Positions 1 to 10,961 of a stretch of 64,000 nt of DNA are shown in pieces (positions within the stretch are counted from its first letter, which is position 1; each line of letters starts with the position of its first letter). Source of the DNA: Primulina eburnea (lineage: Eukaryota; Streptophyta; Magnoliopsida; Lamiales; Gesneriaceae); assembly GCF_022965805.1 (NCBI RefSeq), contig NC_133103.1, positions 46,332,047-46,396,046 of the forward strand, in the 5' to 3' direction. The notes below the pieces were generated by a model. It saw only the letters and a list, made by a program, of their open reading frames with translations, was not told where the DNA came from and did not search any database. The position numbers were made by a program, and so were the translations under genes.

Positions 1-1
1 G

Positions 2-2787
2 AGAGAGATGGAGTTTTCAATTGGTCTTATGCCAGGCACTGTGCCGATCTCTAAGGCACCGTATAGGCTAGCTCCAGCTGAGATGTTAGAGTTCAAACTT
101 CAAACAGCAGATTCAAGAGCTCCTAGACAAGGAATTCATTCGCCCCAGTTTCTCACCGTGGGGCGCACCATTGCTTTTTGTGAAAAAGAAATATGGGAGC
201 ATGAGACTGTGCATTGATTACCGAGATTTGAATAAGGTAACGATCAAGAATAAATATACACTTCCTAGAATCGAAGACTTGTTTGATCAGTTGCAGGGAG
301 CTACAGTGTTCTCTAAGATAGATCTTCGATCAGGGTATTACCAACTGAAGATGAAAGATGCAGATGTGCACAAGACGGCCTTCAGGACCAGGTATGGGCA
401 TTACGAGTTCTTAGTAATGCCGTTTGGGCTGACGAATGCTCCAGCTATTTTCATGGACCTAATGGACCGAGTATTTCAGCCTTACCTTTAGCAATTCATC
501 ATAGTGTTTATTGACGATATCCTTATTTACTTGAAGAGCCATGAGGAGCACAATCAGAATTTGAGGACAGTTTTACAGATTTTGCAGAGTCGCAAGTTAT
601 TTGCGAAGTTCAGTAAGTGTGAATTCTAGTTGGAGAAGGTAGCGTTTTTAGGTCACATAGTATCTAGCAGTGGTATTGAGGTGAATCCAACGAAGATGAA
701 AGATGTTAAGGAATGGGTTGAGCCAAAGAATGCATTAGAGATCCGTTGTTTTTTGGGTTTAGCCGGTTACTACCGTAAGTTTATTCAGGGTTTTCGTTGA
801 TAGCAGTGCCTCTCACTTCATCAACCAAGAAGAATGCCAAGTTCGTGTGGAGTGATGAAAGTCAGAAAAGCTTTGATACCTTGAAACAAGCTCTTATTTC
901 AGCGCCAGTGTTAGCCATGCCATCAGGGTAAGGAGATTTCGTGCTATAAACCGATGCATCTAAACTCGGTTTAGGCGCAGTGTTGATGCAGCACGGTCAG
1001 GTGATATCTTACGCTTCCAGACAGTTGAAGGTGCATGAGAAGAACTATCCGACTCATGATTTAGAATTAGCCTCAGTTGTCTTTGCATTGAATATTTGGA
1101 GAGTCTCAAGTATTTCTTCACGCATAAAGAGCTGAATATGAGACAGAGACGGTGGTTATAATTGGTGAAAGACTATGATTGCGAGATTAGCTACCATCCG
1201 GAAAAAGCTAACGTCGTGGCAGATGCGTTGAACCGAAAGTTTGCAGTCATAGCACAGTTGTCAGTACAGAGACCTATTCACTCTGAGATTCAAGGGTTTG
1301 GGTTAGAGGTTTATCCCAAGGAAAGAGCCCCCAGACTATCTAATCTGACAGTGAAATCCGATTTGCGAGACCGTAGAGGACAGCCTTAATACGAGCACTT
1401 GCAGAAACGGAGGCTGAAAGATGAAGACAAGGGCAGTGTACTCTACTCAGTGTCTGATGGTATTGTTAGATACAGAGGTAGAATTTGGGTGCCTAACGTT
1501 GACTCCATCAGGGAGGATATCCTGTCAGAGGCACTTGCATCTCCGTATTCCATCCATCCGGGAGGTACCAAGATGTACAAGGATCTACAGATTTTGTATT
1601 GGTGGCCAGGGATGAAGCGAGACATTCACAGATTTATGTCTGAGTGCCTCACTTGTCAGCAGGTGAAGGCAGAACATCAAAGTCCAGCAGGAACGCTTAA
1701 GCCACTCCATATTCTTGCGTGGAAATGGGAGAATATTACCATTGATTTCGTTGTTGGTTTGCCGAGGTCAGTCAGAGGATCCAATGCTATTTGGGTTATA
1801 GTGGATCGACTTACCAAGCCAGCGAACTTTTTGCCAGCGAAGACGACTTTCTCCATGACGCGGTATGCAGAGCTCTATATAAGGGAGATATTTTGATTGC
1901 ACGGGATCCCAGTTTCTATTGTGTCCGACCGGGATCCGAGGTTTACATCGTCTTTTTGGAAGAGCTTACATGCAGCCATGGGGACAAAGTTGATTTTCAG
2001 TACCGCTTTTCACCTGCAGACAGATGGCCAATCTGAGCGAGTGATTCAGATTTTGGAGGATCTATTGCGAGCCTATATGATTTATTTCTAGGGGACTTGG
2101 GAATCTAAGCTACCTCTAGTGGAGTTTACCTACAACAACAGTTTTCAAGCATCCATAGGTATGGCTCCCTACGAGGCTTTGTATGAAAGGAAGTGCAAAT
2201 CGCCGATTCACTGGGATGAAGTTGGTGAGAGAGCAGAACTTGGTCCAGCGATAGTTCAGAAGACTGCAGGTGTGGTGGTCAAGATCCGAGACAGGATGAA
2301 GATTGCCCAAAGTCGTCAGAAGAGTTATGCTGATAAAAGAATAAGAGATCTCGAGTTTGCCGTAGGTGATCACGTTTTTGTAAAGATAGCACCCATGAAG
2401 GGTGTTATGAGATTTGGGAAAAGAGGCAAGTTGTGTCCGAGGTTTATTGGACCTTTCGAGATTCTGGACAGAATTGGGACACTAGCCTATCGTGTTTCCC
2501 TTCCGCCGAATCTGACCGGGGTACACAATGTGTTCCACGTCTCTATGTTGAGGAAGTACCTAGCTAATCCATCGCACGTGTTGAGCTATGAACCGTTACA
2601 GTTGGCTCCAGACATGTCGTGTGAGGAAAGACCTGTCCAAATCCTAGACAGACAGGAGCGTAGGCTTCGGAACAAGGTGACGAAACTAGTCAAAGTCTGG
2701 TGGCTAAACCAATCAGTTGAAGATGCCACATGGGAGACTGAAGCTATAATGAGAAACCGGTACCCGAAATTGTTTTGTAAGATTTAA
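2..2787 (+). pseudogene. Element A pol remnant (RT, RNase H, integrase, chromodomain)
   Basis: Decayed polyprotein. RT begins in the KAPYRLAP region and shows CIDYRDLNK, the [10 protein letters not shown] block and the FIDDIL catalytic motif (near 505-530). RNase H shows the [12 protein letters not shown] block (about 950-990) and a YASRQL block. Integrase has the CLTCQQVKAEHQ zinc-finger end (about 1648-1680), the TIDFVVGLP catalytic Asp region, VSDRDPRF and a QTDGQSERV block carrying the catalytic Glu. The C-terminus (about 2119-2787) has the GPFEILDRIG block and a chromodomain-like tail ending in YPKLF. Breaks seen: a frame change before 171, TAG at 489-491, TAG after KCEF near 627, a further frameshift near 800, stops near 1387, 1894 and 2089. 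No function is expected. Confidence 0.85.
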
Positions 2788-2808
2788 TTTCGAGGACGAA
2801 ATTTATAT

Positions 2809-2823
2809 AAGTGGGGGAGGAAC
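2809..2823 (+). other. Polypurine tract of element A
   Basis: AAGTGGGGGAGGAAC lies immediately before the LTR start TGTAGAACCC, about 20 bp after the pol stop and the GAGGACGAAAT text that usually precedes the PPT in Tekay elements. This is the second-strand priming site. Confidence 0.8.
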
Positions 2824-3318
2824 TGTAGAACCCAAAATCAGTACACGTAAATTCCATGCATTCATTTAATTGTTAAATCTTTTATTTAAGTTTAAAATGA
2901 TTTTAGTGATGCATGATTTATTTAAATTACGTTGCTTTAAACTTATTATGTTTATGTGATGCACGATTTAAAATGTTTTCTTGAGTTTCACGTTTCAGGC
3001 GATTATTCGAGGCGAGATCGAGGAAAGGAGACCGGTGACGTTTTTGGGCAATTTTTAAATATGATATTTTATTTTAAGTTGAGAATGGGGCATTTTAAAT
3101 AATTTACCTAGTTTTAGTATTTTAAAAGCCTAAAATTTTGTAATTAGTGAGTTTATAATTTTTAAACTTTTAAAGTTGGCTTTGTGCATTCTATTTGTTA
3201 AAAAAGGAAAATTTTATAAAATTAGTGTGTATTTATTTTTAATTAAGGAGTTGCTTAAAATTAGTGTGAGTTAATTTTTGTTAGCATTTTAATTAGTTAA
3301 ATTAGCACTAATTACTCC

Positions 3319-3831
3319 TAGGGATGTAATCGAGTCGAGCCAAACTCTTGAATGTTTGAGCTTGGCTCGTTTATAATCGAGCCAAGCTCGAGCTTTATTT
3401 AACGAATATATGCATGGCTCACGAGCTTATTCAAGCCTTTATCGAGCCTAAACAAGTTTAATAAATATGAATTATACATTTAAATTTTCATTAAATTAAT
3501 TAAAAATAAATTATAATATATTTAAAGAAAAATATATTATTCTTATTAAAATTTGTAAATTTATTATAATAAATAAATTTAATAGATTTTTCTATATATT
3601 GCATAAATAATATGCAAAATCAATAAATCAAATATCAAAACTATTATTTTTTCATCTAAAAGATTACTCATGAACTTACCAACGAACATGTTCACGAGCT
3701 AACGAGCAGAATACTGTAAAGCTTGAGTTTGGTTTGTTTATCTTAACGAGCCTCATTAAACGAGCTCAAACGAGCTTTTATCGAATCAAGCTTTGAATAG
3801 CTCACAAACGGTTTGGTTCATTACATCCCTA
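3319..3831. mobile_element. hAT-like non-autonomous element (MITE) inside LTR A
   Basis: A 513-bp insert with short inverted ends, TAGGGATGTAAT on the left and ATTACATCCCTA on the right, and subterminal GAGC/GCTC repeats. The flanks ATTACTCC (3311-3318) and TATACTCC (3832-3839) match at 6 of 8 positions, consistent with a decayed 8-bp target duplication. The TAGGGATG end and 8-bp TSD are typical of hAT. It is AT-rich in the middle and has no ORF. Confidence 0.7.
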
Positions 3832-3846
3832 TATACTCCTAATTAA

Positions 3847-3935
3847 AACACACACACACACACGCGTGTTTCACACACTCACACACACTTACACATTTTT
3901 TACACACACCAAAACACACAACACATACACCTACA
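3847..3935. repeat. CA-rich microsatellite region
   Basis: Interrupted (AC)n tract with CACACACTCACAC-like units, inside the LTR of element A. Confidence 0.85.
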
Positions 3936-4828
3936 CATTTTATTTTCAGATTTTTTATATTTTGGAGAGCAAAAACCTAGGGTTCCTCCACCTTAGAGCA
4001 GCCGCCCCTCCCTTTTGAATTTCCAAAAAGTTTTCAGTGATTTTTATTGCAAGAAGATAGTGTCACGTTCGTCCCGGATCAAGCCTCGCTTTGTCTCCGC
4101 TTCGGTATCGCCGTATTGTGAGTTTTAAACATCAAAAGACATGTATATTCTGTTTTTCCTGCGTCGATCTAGTCATATTATGTGTTGCGATGTTTTTATG
4201 CAAGAAAATACATAGGTGATGTCTAGAAGTTTGATCAATCATGTTTGGATCACTTTTGAAACCATTTTTTTTTATCTCATATCTCGTTTTTACTGATATT
4301 TTAAATACTGCGATTTTTCGGTCAAGAGTTTGAGAAAACGTTCAACTTAAGAAACGTAGAACTTTTTGATACCTTCGATTTGATATAGAATTCAAAATAT
4401 TTGGATAAAGATTGAGTGAGTTATGGTGTTTTTCGTGGAACTGCTCAAACTCCGTTTTCTGAAAATATGTTATTGACGTGTTCTTGAAGTTTTATGGTTG
4501 CAGGCTTCGTTGGGGATCGACGGTGATCGCTGCTACATATCGCTACATTTTTAATGACATTGGGAGGATTATTTTGGATTCGCTTTGCGTCGTTAGGCAC
4601 TTGGGAGAATGATTAGTCGTAAAATTCATTTTGTTGTCAAAATTCGTGTTCACAAGTTTATTGGGTTATTTGTCATGCGTGGTTGTTTCGGGACAATTGT
4701 ATAGGCTTGAGTCAGTGTTGTAGTATCCTAGGATGAGTCTCGAGGTGTCGATTCATGGTCGGGAGGATCGAGTAAGGGAGATTAAGTCACAAGCATAGAA
4801 ATTTCTGTTGGTTTTCGCGCACAGTGAG

Positions 4829-5017
4829 TACACGGACCCCCACACAGACCAGGGCACGGGGTCTGTGCCCTTGTTTCCTTCTTAGTGTCAGCAAACCGAG
4901 CCTACATGGACCCTTCGACAGACCTTGACACGGGGTCCTTGCCCTTCTTTCCTTTCGGCGTGTTTTTACAGTAGCTACACAGACCCCTATACGGACCCAG
5001 GCATGGGGTCCGTGTGC
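4829..5017. repeat. CACGGACC/GGTCCGTG minisatellite in LTR A
   Basis: Three degenerate units spaced about 70-75 bp. Each opens with TACACGGACCC (or TACATGGACCC, TACACAGACCC) and closes with CACGGGGTCTGTGCCC or a variant, so the two ends of a unit are inverted repeats. The spacer contains CCCTTGTTTCC. The same arrangement occurs in both LTRs of element F. Confidence 0.8.
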
Positions 5018-6102
5018 TTCACTTTTTGGGGAAAAATTTATTGAATGCCTTGGGGTTCAAGATAATGGTTAGTACGATGATTAACAGAGGTCAAGTCCCG
5101 AGTGATCTAGAATGTCATAAGTTATTTGATTACTTTGGTGCTGAGTTCGAGTACCTACGTCTAATTTATGCAAGTTAAGCATTTGAACTCATGTTAGTAT
5201 GTTGCAGCAGTGGCTCCAAGCGAGATCCAACGAACCCCTCAACGCCAAGTAAGTATGTTGACGTGTAAAAAGAAAATATTTCAAGTTTTTGAGGTATGCT
5301 AAATGTCTTGTGACCAAATTTATGAATGGGTTTGGAAGTCGGTGAACGTGGCCGAGGACCTCTCCACCCCGTTAAAGCATGAACGGGTTTAGATCAGGAT
5401 TGGAAAGCGTTAAAGCATGAACGAGGACCAATCTACCCGTTAAATCATGAACGGGGATCTCATGTATGTGGCAGTGGATTCTTCTCTGTCAGCCCAATAC
5501 TGTGGTTTAGTCTGATCAGGCAATTTTATGTATGGGTCACTTGCTTTGAAACATGCCTCTACATAAAATGATGAAGTTTATGTATGATCATGTATGTACA
5601 AGTATGCAAGCATGATTAAGAAAAGTTTCACGTTATGGCACGTCTATGTCACGTATGTAAGTTCAAGCTTTATACGCATGTTAAAGTTCAAGTATGTAAT
5701 GTTCTATTTTAAAGTTGCATGTGATTTTAATACGTACTACTCGTTATTTCCAGTTTATACGTGTCGAGTCTTAAGACTCACTAGACTTAATTGATACAGG
5801 TGAGTATGATTTTGAGGAGACAAGGGGTGGGGACCAATGAGCTGGCTTGGACTGACCTGGAGGCTAGACCCGAGGATCGCCCAAGTTTTAAGTTTTTATG
5901 AAAAGTCAAATACTCTGATTTCACGTTACTGGCTATGAGATTTTAAACAACTACTTTTGTCAAACTTTATTTTAGATCTTTAGTTACAACTACCTTTGGG
6001 ACGTACAGTATATTTTATCGAATTTTGAAGGTTCGCCTTTTATTTGAGAAATTTTTTAATTTTTCCGCAAATTTCAAGTAGTAAAAAGTACGGTACGTTA
6101 CA

Positions 6103-7107
6103 TAAATAGTGGCAAAAGAATCAGTGAAATCACACCCAAACAACATCAAAAGTTTTCTCCAAAAGTAGCAATTTTCGAGTACCAAAAATTCTATCAAATT
6201 TCAGAAAGTTTTTCTCATTGTTTTTTACACGTCCAAATCCGATCTCCACCGTTCAGAATATACGTACACGTGTTTGGAGCAACATATCCAAATTTCAGAT
6301 CGATCCAACGGTTCAAGTAGGAGCAAAAAATTTTGCAAGATGACTGGTTTTTCAGTGTCAAGTTCCGACTTGTTTATTCCAAGATTTTCTGAACAATCTT
6401 TCAGGTAAGTGAGTTTATATGTTTTAAAGATTATGTATGTTTTAAAATTCAATCATCTACGGCATGATGTGAATAAGTGTGGATTTCGAAAATCACTATG
6501 TTACTTTAAATCGTTTATTTCGTTTCGTCTGTTTGTTCGTTTATGCTTCTCCGTTTCGTTCTATGTTGGTGTCATTCTGTTCGAACAAATTTTCCTCCGA
6601 ATGATAAGTTAATTATTTGAATCTGATAATGGTACATCGGGAAAGCCTGTGAGAGAAAAGGCCCCAGAGGGAGCCTGTCTATGAGAGAAGACCCCGGAGG
6701 GAGCCCGAATGCGGGAAAAGCCCCTAGAGGGAGCCCATTTACAGGAAAAGGTCCCAGAGGGAGCCCAAGATCAAGGATAGCTCATAATCATTATAATCTA
6801 TTTGTCTGATAAGTTCTGTTCTGAAATGTTATGATTCGAAGTTCTGATTGTTCTAAATCTGATTTATGTTCATCCAACTCTGAAACTCTGTTTTTCTTAG
6901 TATTCCTTTAGTAATCCATTAGTATTCCTTTGTCTTTCTTAGGAATGTTTGTACTTTTCGCTTCCGCAACCTCTGTATTTTTCTTCATTTGTAAAGACAA
7001 TGGAAAATTTATGAAATAGACTGGTATTTGGCTATTTTCTACGAGGCTTATTGTTATTTGATTAACAATGCCAGATGTCACCGACGCCGTGGTCTCGGGG
7101 CGTGACA
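6103..7107 (+). repeat. 5' LTR of element B (left end missing)
   Basis: Homologous to 3' LTR positions from about 22898 to 24121, starting at TAAATAgTGGC. It ends GGGGCGTGACA just before the PBS. The first 370 bp or so of the LTR are absent because element A abuts here. Relative to the 3' copy it also lacks about 200 bp near its 3' end (the 3' copy has extra sequence around 23680-23930). It contains four GGGAGCC units (6638-6770). The ORF-like stretches on either strand are chance. Confidence 0.8.
6638..6770. repeat. GGGAGCC tandem repeat, 5' LTR of B
   Basis: Four units of about 33 bp, each ending CCAGAGGGAGCC or a near variant (CCGGAGGGAGCC, CTAGAGGGAGCC). The same array sits at 23432-23561 in the 3' LTR. 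Confidence 0.8.
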
Positions 7108-7113
7108 TTTAAG

Positions 7114-7125
7114 TGGTATCAGAGC
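7114..7125 (+). other. Primer binding site of element B (tRNA-iMet)
   Basis: TGGTATCAGAGC lies 6 bp after the LTR end GTGACA. It matches the 3' end of plant initiator-Met tRNA, the usual primer for chromoviruses and copia elements. Confidence 0.9.
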
Positions 7126-7269
7126 CGTCAGGTTCGTAATCCGGCTGAGAGTTTGACAGACAAAGTCAAATTTTGTAAAAAACCCATGATTTCCTATCCA
7201 AATCATTCTGATACATCACATTCATCTCATTTTGTTTAAATCTTCAAAATTAAGTTGTCACCATAATTG

Positions 7270-7274
7270 GATGG
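7270..7274. repeat. Target site duplication of element G, left copy (GATGG)
   Basis: GATGG directly precedes the left LTR of G and recurs exactly at 18494-18498 after the right LTR. Confidence 0.9.
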
Positions 7275-8207
7275 TGATAGGATCGGTTAACTCAAGGTGA
7301 AAGTGTTTAGAAGGGGGGGTTGAATAAACACTTGCTAGATTAAAACTTCTTCGAAAGGTTGGGTTCAGTTTTGTTACAAACTAACTCAAGTATCTCGTCG
7401 GTCGATATCAATCAGTTAAACTGAATAAAACAGTTGCGGAAAACTAACTGACTGAAAGATAGAATGAATAACTGAAAGTAAATAACACAGGAAATGTTTC
7501 TGGATGTTCGGAGACTTGAATAACTCCTACGTCACCCCTTCTATCACAAAGATAGGATATACACTAAAAGACTTTGATCAAATACAGTAACGTGTACTGA
7601 CCCACTTCAGTTTGGACTTATCTATTGCCAAAACTGAAACTCTTAGTTAACAACTCTTTTACAGATCACAACTGATCTTAGCACAACTTGTACAATTTAT
7701 CAAAGATTACAAAGTGCTTTTTCTAGCTCAAAACGTAGCCTGAATGCTACTGATAAAACTGATAAGCTTGAGCTTTGAATTGAAGTTGAGAGAATATTTT
7801 CGCAGAGTAACAGCAAGTAAAATGAGTAGTTCAGAAAATCGGTAGTTCTTCAGCTGCTCTCTTCGACTATTTATAGGCTTCTGTTTCAACGGTAACATTT
7901 ATTTGAATGACAGCCGTTGTTTGCCACGTCGATATTCTCTGACAGATCGTACACTGCAACTTTCTGATATGCGGCGTTCCACTACTACTGTTGCAGTTAG
8001 ACTGTACTATATGTCGGGTGTTGCAATCAATTGATGACGTGTTCAGTTAGGAACACACTTTACTGATCGATGGTTGAGGCGCTTAAATAGTAGCTGAATG
8101 ATCAGTTACGTAACCAGTTAGTAACTTGGATGCGTAAATCAGTTGCTTGATTCAGTTACTTGGTTCAGTTGGTTAATTTGTCAAACTCCGGAATAAGATT
8201 TCCAACA
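7275..8207 (-). repeat. 3' LTR of element G
   Basis: 933 bp. On the plus strand it reads TGATAGGATC...TTTCCAACA, so in element orientation it starts TGTTGGAAA and ends GATCCTATCA. It matches 17561-18493 with about 6 substitutions and no length difference. It is rich in CAGTTA/CAGTTG words. Confidence 0.95.
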
Positions 8208-8220
8208 ATTTCCCCCTTTA
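8208..8220 (-). other. Polypurine tract of element G
   Basis: In element orientation TAAAGGGGGAAAT abuts the 3' LTR start TGTTGG. Similar purine tracts occur on the same strand inside the element, near 8412-8425, 10877-10887 and 11542-11550. Confidence 0.85.
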
Positions 8221-8349
8221 TGGTGTTTGACAAAACTTAGTAACATAGGAAATAGTAACTGACTCCATTGTAGATAACATAAACTGAAAAGATTCTCATT
8301 TCAGATAAAATATTCACTAGTCAACTGAATCATACAATAAACAAGAGAT

Positions 8350-10668
8350 TTAGGCTTCTCTCTGTTTCTTCAGTAGTTCTTTCAGTTCATCCCTGATTAG
8401 CTCTTTCAGTTCTTCCCCCTTTTTGTCAAACAGGGCTACTTGAACTGATAATTTCTGCACGTGATTTGATAGAACGGAGATGGAGGTAGAAAAATTTTCG
8501 ATTGAAGTCTGGATGAGCAGCTGTAGCGCATCCATTTTCCTGGACATAAGTGTCTGAACTTCATCAACTTTACTGTTAGAAGACTTCTGAGAAGTAGTAA
8601 TACAAGCAGCTATTCCTTTGAATTTTTGAACTTCGAGGACTGCTGCAGTTAATAAACGAATGTCCGCCTGTATTACAGTCAATTGCTCTTTAGTGAATTC
8701 ATGAGACTGATCTTGTTTCAAGGTGTGGGACAGCTGAGTGTTTTGCATATTCGTCATTGCTGTCACCATTGTGTTCATGTTATTCTGCATATTTTGGATC
8801 TCTTTAAGAACTAGATCCATGTCTGAGACTTCTGGAGGATGAGAGAAATCTGATCCTTTTGTAGTTTGATCAAAAATGATCAACGATTTATCAGTCTTGT
8901 CCATCTCATGAGAAATGTTGACATCAGTTGTAACAATCTCTGCCTGTACTGAATGAGGTGAAGAGAGAATGTGAATAGTAGGCGATCCAGTGGTCTCTAC
9001 AACTGGTACCTCTTTAGATTGATCAGTTTCGGTCACTGGCACTTCAGTTGGAGACAACTTCTCAGCAGATACATCTAGCTGAGCTAATGTAGAATCTTGT
9101 GGAATAGAGTGATCAACGGAGTGATCAACTGAATCAGTTCTAAGAGCATCCTTCGGAGATTCTTGCAATACTGTCTGGATTATTTCATCGATGGTGGCAA
9201 AAGAGAGATCAGCCTCAGAGTATAGTTGTTTTTCAGCAGTTGGTGAAGTCTGAACTGGCAGTTCAGTTGAAGGAAAAACCTGTTCAGTGTTTATAGTTTG
9301 CTGCTGTGGTTCCGCAGTCACCATCTCTGTATTGCTTTCATTATCAGCAGACGTGCCTTTGTGAAATACCAATTCCTGATCTAATTCCCAAAATTTGATT
9401 TGTGATTGAATTCCGATTAGATCAGTATCCAGCTGAGTGATCACGGCTCTATCGGAATAAGCAGTTGGATCAGTGGGAGTGTAGTTCGTTTTCAGAGATT
9501 CCAAAATCTGAGCCAACTTCTTGGCCCTTACTTGATCAAAGAAATAATTTCTGCGATGCAGAGCCTGGACAATTGTAGCTGCCTTGACAGTTTTGAGAAC
9601 GATGTTTTCCAACTTAATAAATTTGTCCAGTTGGGACTTTTTCTTCAGTTGTTTAGCAAAAACTTTTGTCCTGAAGGCTGTCCAGCTATCATATGCCACA
9701 AGTTGTGTAGCAGCAAAATCATTGACTTGTTCCCATACAAGATCAATGTGAGTTTGAATGGAGTTGGTGGGTCTGGGTTCTTCAATCAGCTTCTCTTTTC
9801 CCTTGTCTGAACTTAATATATGAGGAATATCAAGTCCAGTATTCGTTGTTTCAACTCTTTCAATAATTGAAATACCCTTTGGCCTAGCCTGGGCTAATAC
9901 AGCAGGGGTCTTGACCTTAGTCAGAGGAGCTTTGATCAAGACTGATTTTTCAGTTTGGCTCGGAATAACCACTTTTAAGGGCACTGCTTCAATGGGCTTT
10001 TGAGTACTGGAAGAGGGAGCCTTTTCAGCAAGAATATTGACCTGAAATTTTGCTGGTTTGGACTTACGAGTCCTTGGTTTCTTTGATATTGTAGGTGAAG
10101 GAGTTTCCTCGGACTCAGATTCAGTTATTATCAGTTTTCTCTTAACTGATTTCGATTGAGCCAAAGACTTGGCCTTCTTAACTGATTTTGGAGCAGTCTG
10201 TTGATCTCCTATCTCCTTCTTTACTGCAATAAAGTTAACAGGGGAGATATCCAATTTGATTTTGATGGGCTGGGTGTTTTTGGCATTAAAGACCTTGAAC
10301 TTTGCCGTTGTCTCAGAATCATTACCCACCAAACTTTTTACTTTCATCAAATAACTGATCTGCACAGCAAATCCTTTAGACTGTTTCGGTGAGACAAACA
10401 TATTCTTCAAAATTGTAAACAGAAAATGTTTCCAGTTAAACTTCCGTTCCGTCATGATGATCGCCATGGCTTGAAATTTCTCAAGGGTCAAAGCAGCGAA
10501 AGAACCTGCTTTAGCGAGAAGACCCTTTGCAACAACATCTGCTAACAACTGTACCTCTTGCTTGAGTTCCTTCTTTGGGTCTGAGACTTTAATCTTCTGC
10601 CCATCAGTTGACAGTTTAGTTTGCATTTCCTCTATGTCTGATGCTTTTACCTCTGATAGAAGTGTCAT
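8350..10668 (-). CDS. 772-residue extra ORF of the Sirevirus element, downstream of pol
   Basis: Uninterrupted ORF on the pol strand, between pol and the 3' LTR, where Sireviruses may carry an env-like ORF. No signal peptide or membrane segment is evident, so an envelope role is not supported. The N-terminal 130 residues form a folded-looking block (KKELKQEVQLLADVVAKG, KAGSFAALTLEKF, FNWKHFLFTILKNM, SKGFAVQISYLM). A basic stretch around 165-205 with KKPRTRKSKPAK could be a nuclear localisation signal. A helical block lies near 310-440, then an acidic Ser/Thr/Gln-rich region, then a long C-terminal helix (about 625-772) that looks like coiled coil. From memory only, the first block resembles large repetitive Lamiales proteins often auto-labelled dystroglycan-like. 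An in-frame TGA lies about 27 bp upstream of the ATG. The intact frame in a young element suggests recent selection or youth. Function unknown. Confidence 0.8.
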   Translation of the reverse strand: MTLLSEVKASDIEEMQTKLSTDGQKIKVSDPKKELKQEVQLLADVVAKGLLAKAGSFAALTLEKFQAMAIIMTERKFNWKHFLFTILKNMFVSPKQSKGFAVQISYLMKVKSLVGNDSETTAKFKVFNAKNTQPIKIKLDISPVNFIAVKKEIGDQQTAPKSVKKAKSLAQSKSVKRKLIITESESEETPSPTISKKPRTRKSKPAKFQVNILAEKAPSSSTQKPIEAVPLKVVIPSQTEKSVLIKAPLTKVKTPAVLAQARPKGISIIERVETTNTGLDIPHILSSDKGKEKLIEEPRPTNSIQTHIDLVWEQVNDFAATQLVAYDSWTAFRTKVFAKQLKKKSQLDKFIKLENIVLKTVKAATIVQALHRRNYFFDQVRAKKLAQILESLKTNYTPTDPTAYSDRAVITQLDTDLIGIQSQIKFWELDQELVFHKGTSADNESNTEMVTAEPQQQTINTEQVFPSTELPVQTSPTAEKQLYSEADLSFATIDEIIQTVLQESPKDALRTDSVDHSVDHSIPQDSTLAQLDVSAEKLSPTEVPVTETDQSKEVPVVETTGSPTIHILSSPHSVQAEIVTTDVNISHEMDKTDKSLIIFDQTTKGSDFSHPPEVSDMDLVLKEIQNMQNNMNTMVTAMTNMQNTQLSHTLKQDQSHEFTKEQLTVIQADIRLLTAAVLEVQKFKGIAACITTSQKSSNSKVDEVQTLMSRKMDALQLLIQTSIENFSTSISVLSNHVQKLSVQVALFDKKGEELKELIRDELKELLKKQREA

Positions 10669-10961
10669 GCTGCAACCTCTGAGTGGTTGTCAGAGAGCAT
10701 TTAATGCTGGTAAATCAGTCACGCTGGTATATCTGAATAAAATATGATTAAATGAATAACGTATGTGAGAAGATTAGAAAAATTCTCAACTGAACTGTCA
10801 GTTAATAAAAATTGAGCGAGTTCAGTCGAGACTTTGCTAACAACTGACTTCTCAGTTATCATTTTAAATCAGATTATTCCCCCTTAAAACATGCTGGAAC
10901 TGAAGGTTGAAGCATTAAAACAGAAGAAAATCTTATTGCTTAGGAGATTAATCGTCGGCTG

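Larger units (their letters stand above)
1..6102 (+). mobile_element. Element A: Ty3/gypsy chromovirus (Tekay/Del-like), 3' part
   Basis: The window opens inside the reverse transcriptase of this element, so its 5' LTR, gag and protease lie to the left. Pol remnants run to 2787, followed by the conserved pre-LTR text, a polypurine tract and a 3279-bp 3' LTR (2824-6102) starting TGTAGAACCC and ending CGTTACA. Directly after 6102 the sequence changes to the middle of another element's LTR (B), so A most likely inserted into B's 5' LTR; its other half and the rest of B would lie left of the window. The assignment rests on the order RT, RNase H, integrase and C-terminal chromodomain-like segment, and on the long LTR. 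The pol has many stops, so this copy is dead. Confidence 0.85.
2824..6102 (+). repeat. 3' LTR of element A
   Basis: This 3279-bp LTR has TG...CA ends. Without the nested 513-bp MITE it is about 2.77 kb, normal for Tekay. Its 3' end resembles the reverse complement of solo LTR D's left end (both finish AGTAG...ACGTTxCA), which supports the boundary at 6102. It contains a CA-rich stretch (3847-3935), the CACGGACC minisatellite (4829-5017), a short GTTAAAGCATGAACG repeat near 5370-5455, and the AAGACTCACTAG...GGTGAGTATGATTTTGAGG block near 5775-5815 that recurs in D. No real coding sequence is seen. Confidence 0.8.

Noticed and set aside
6638..6770. CRISPR-like repeat-spacer array
   Set aside because: Units are adjacent minisatellite repeats in a plant LTR, with no unique spacers of constant length and no cas genes.
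8350..10668. Calling the 772-residue ORF an envelope gene
   Set aside because: Position fits, but no signal peptide, membrane anchor or fusion-type segment is visible.
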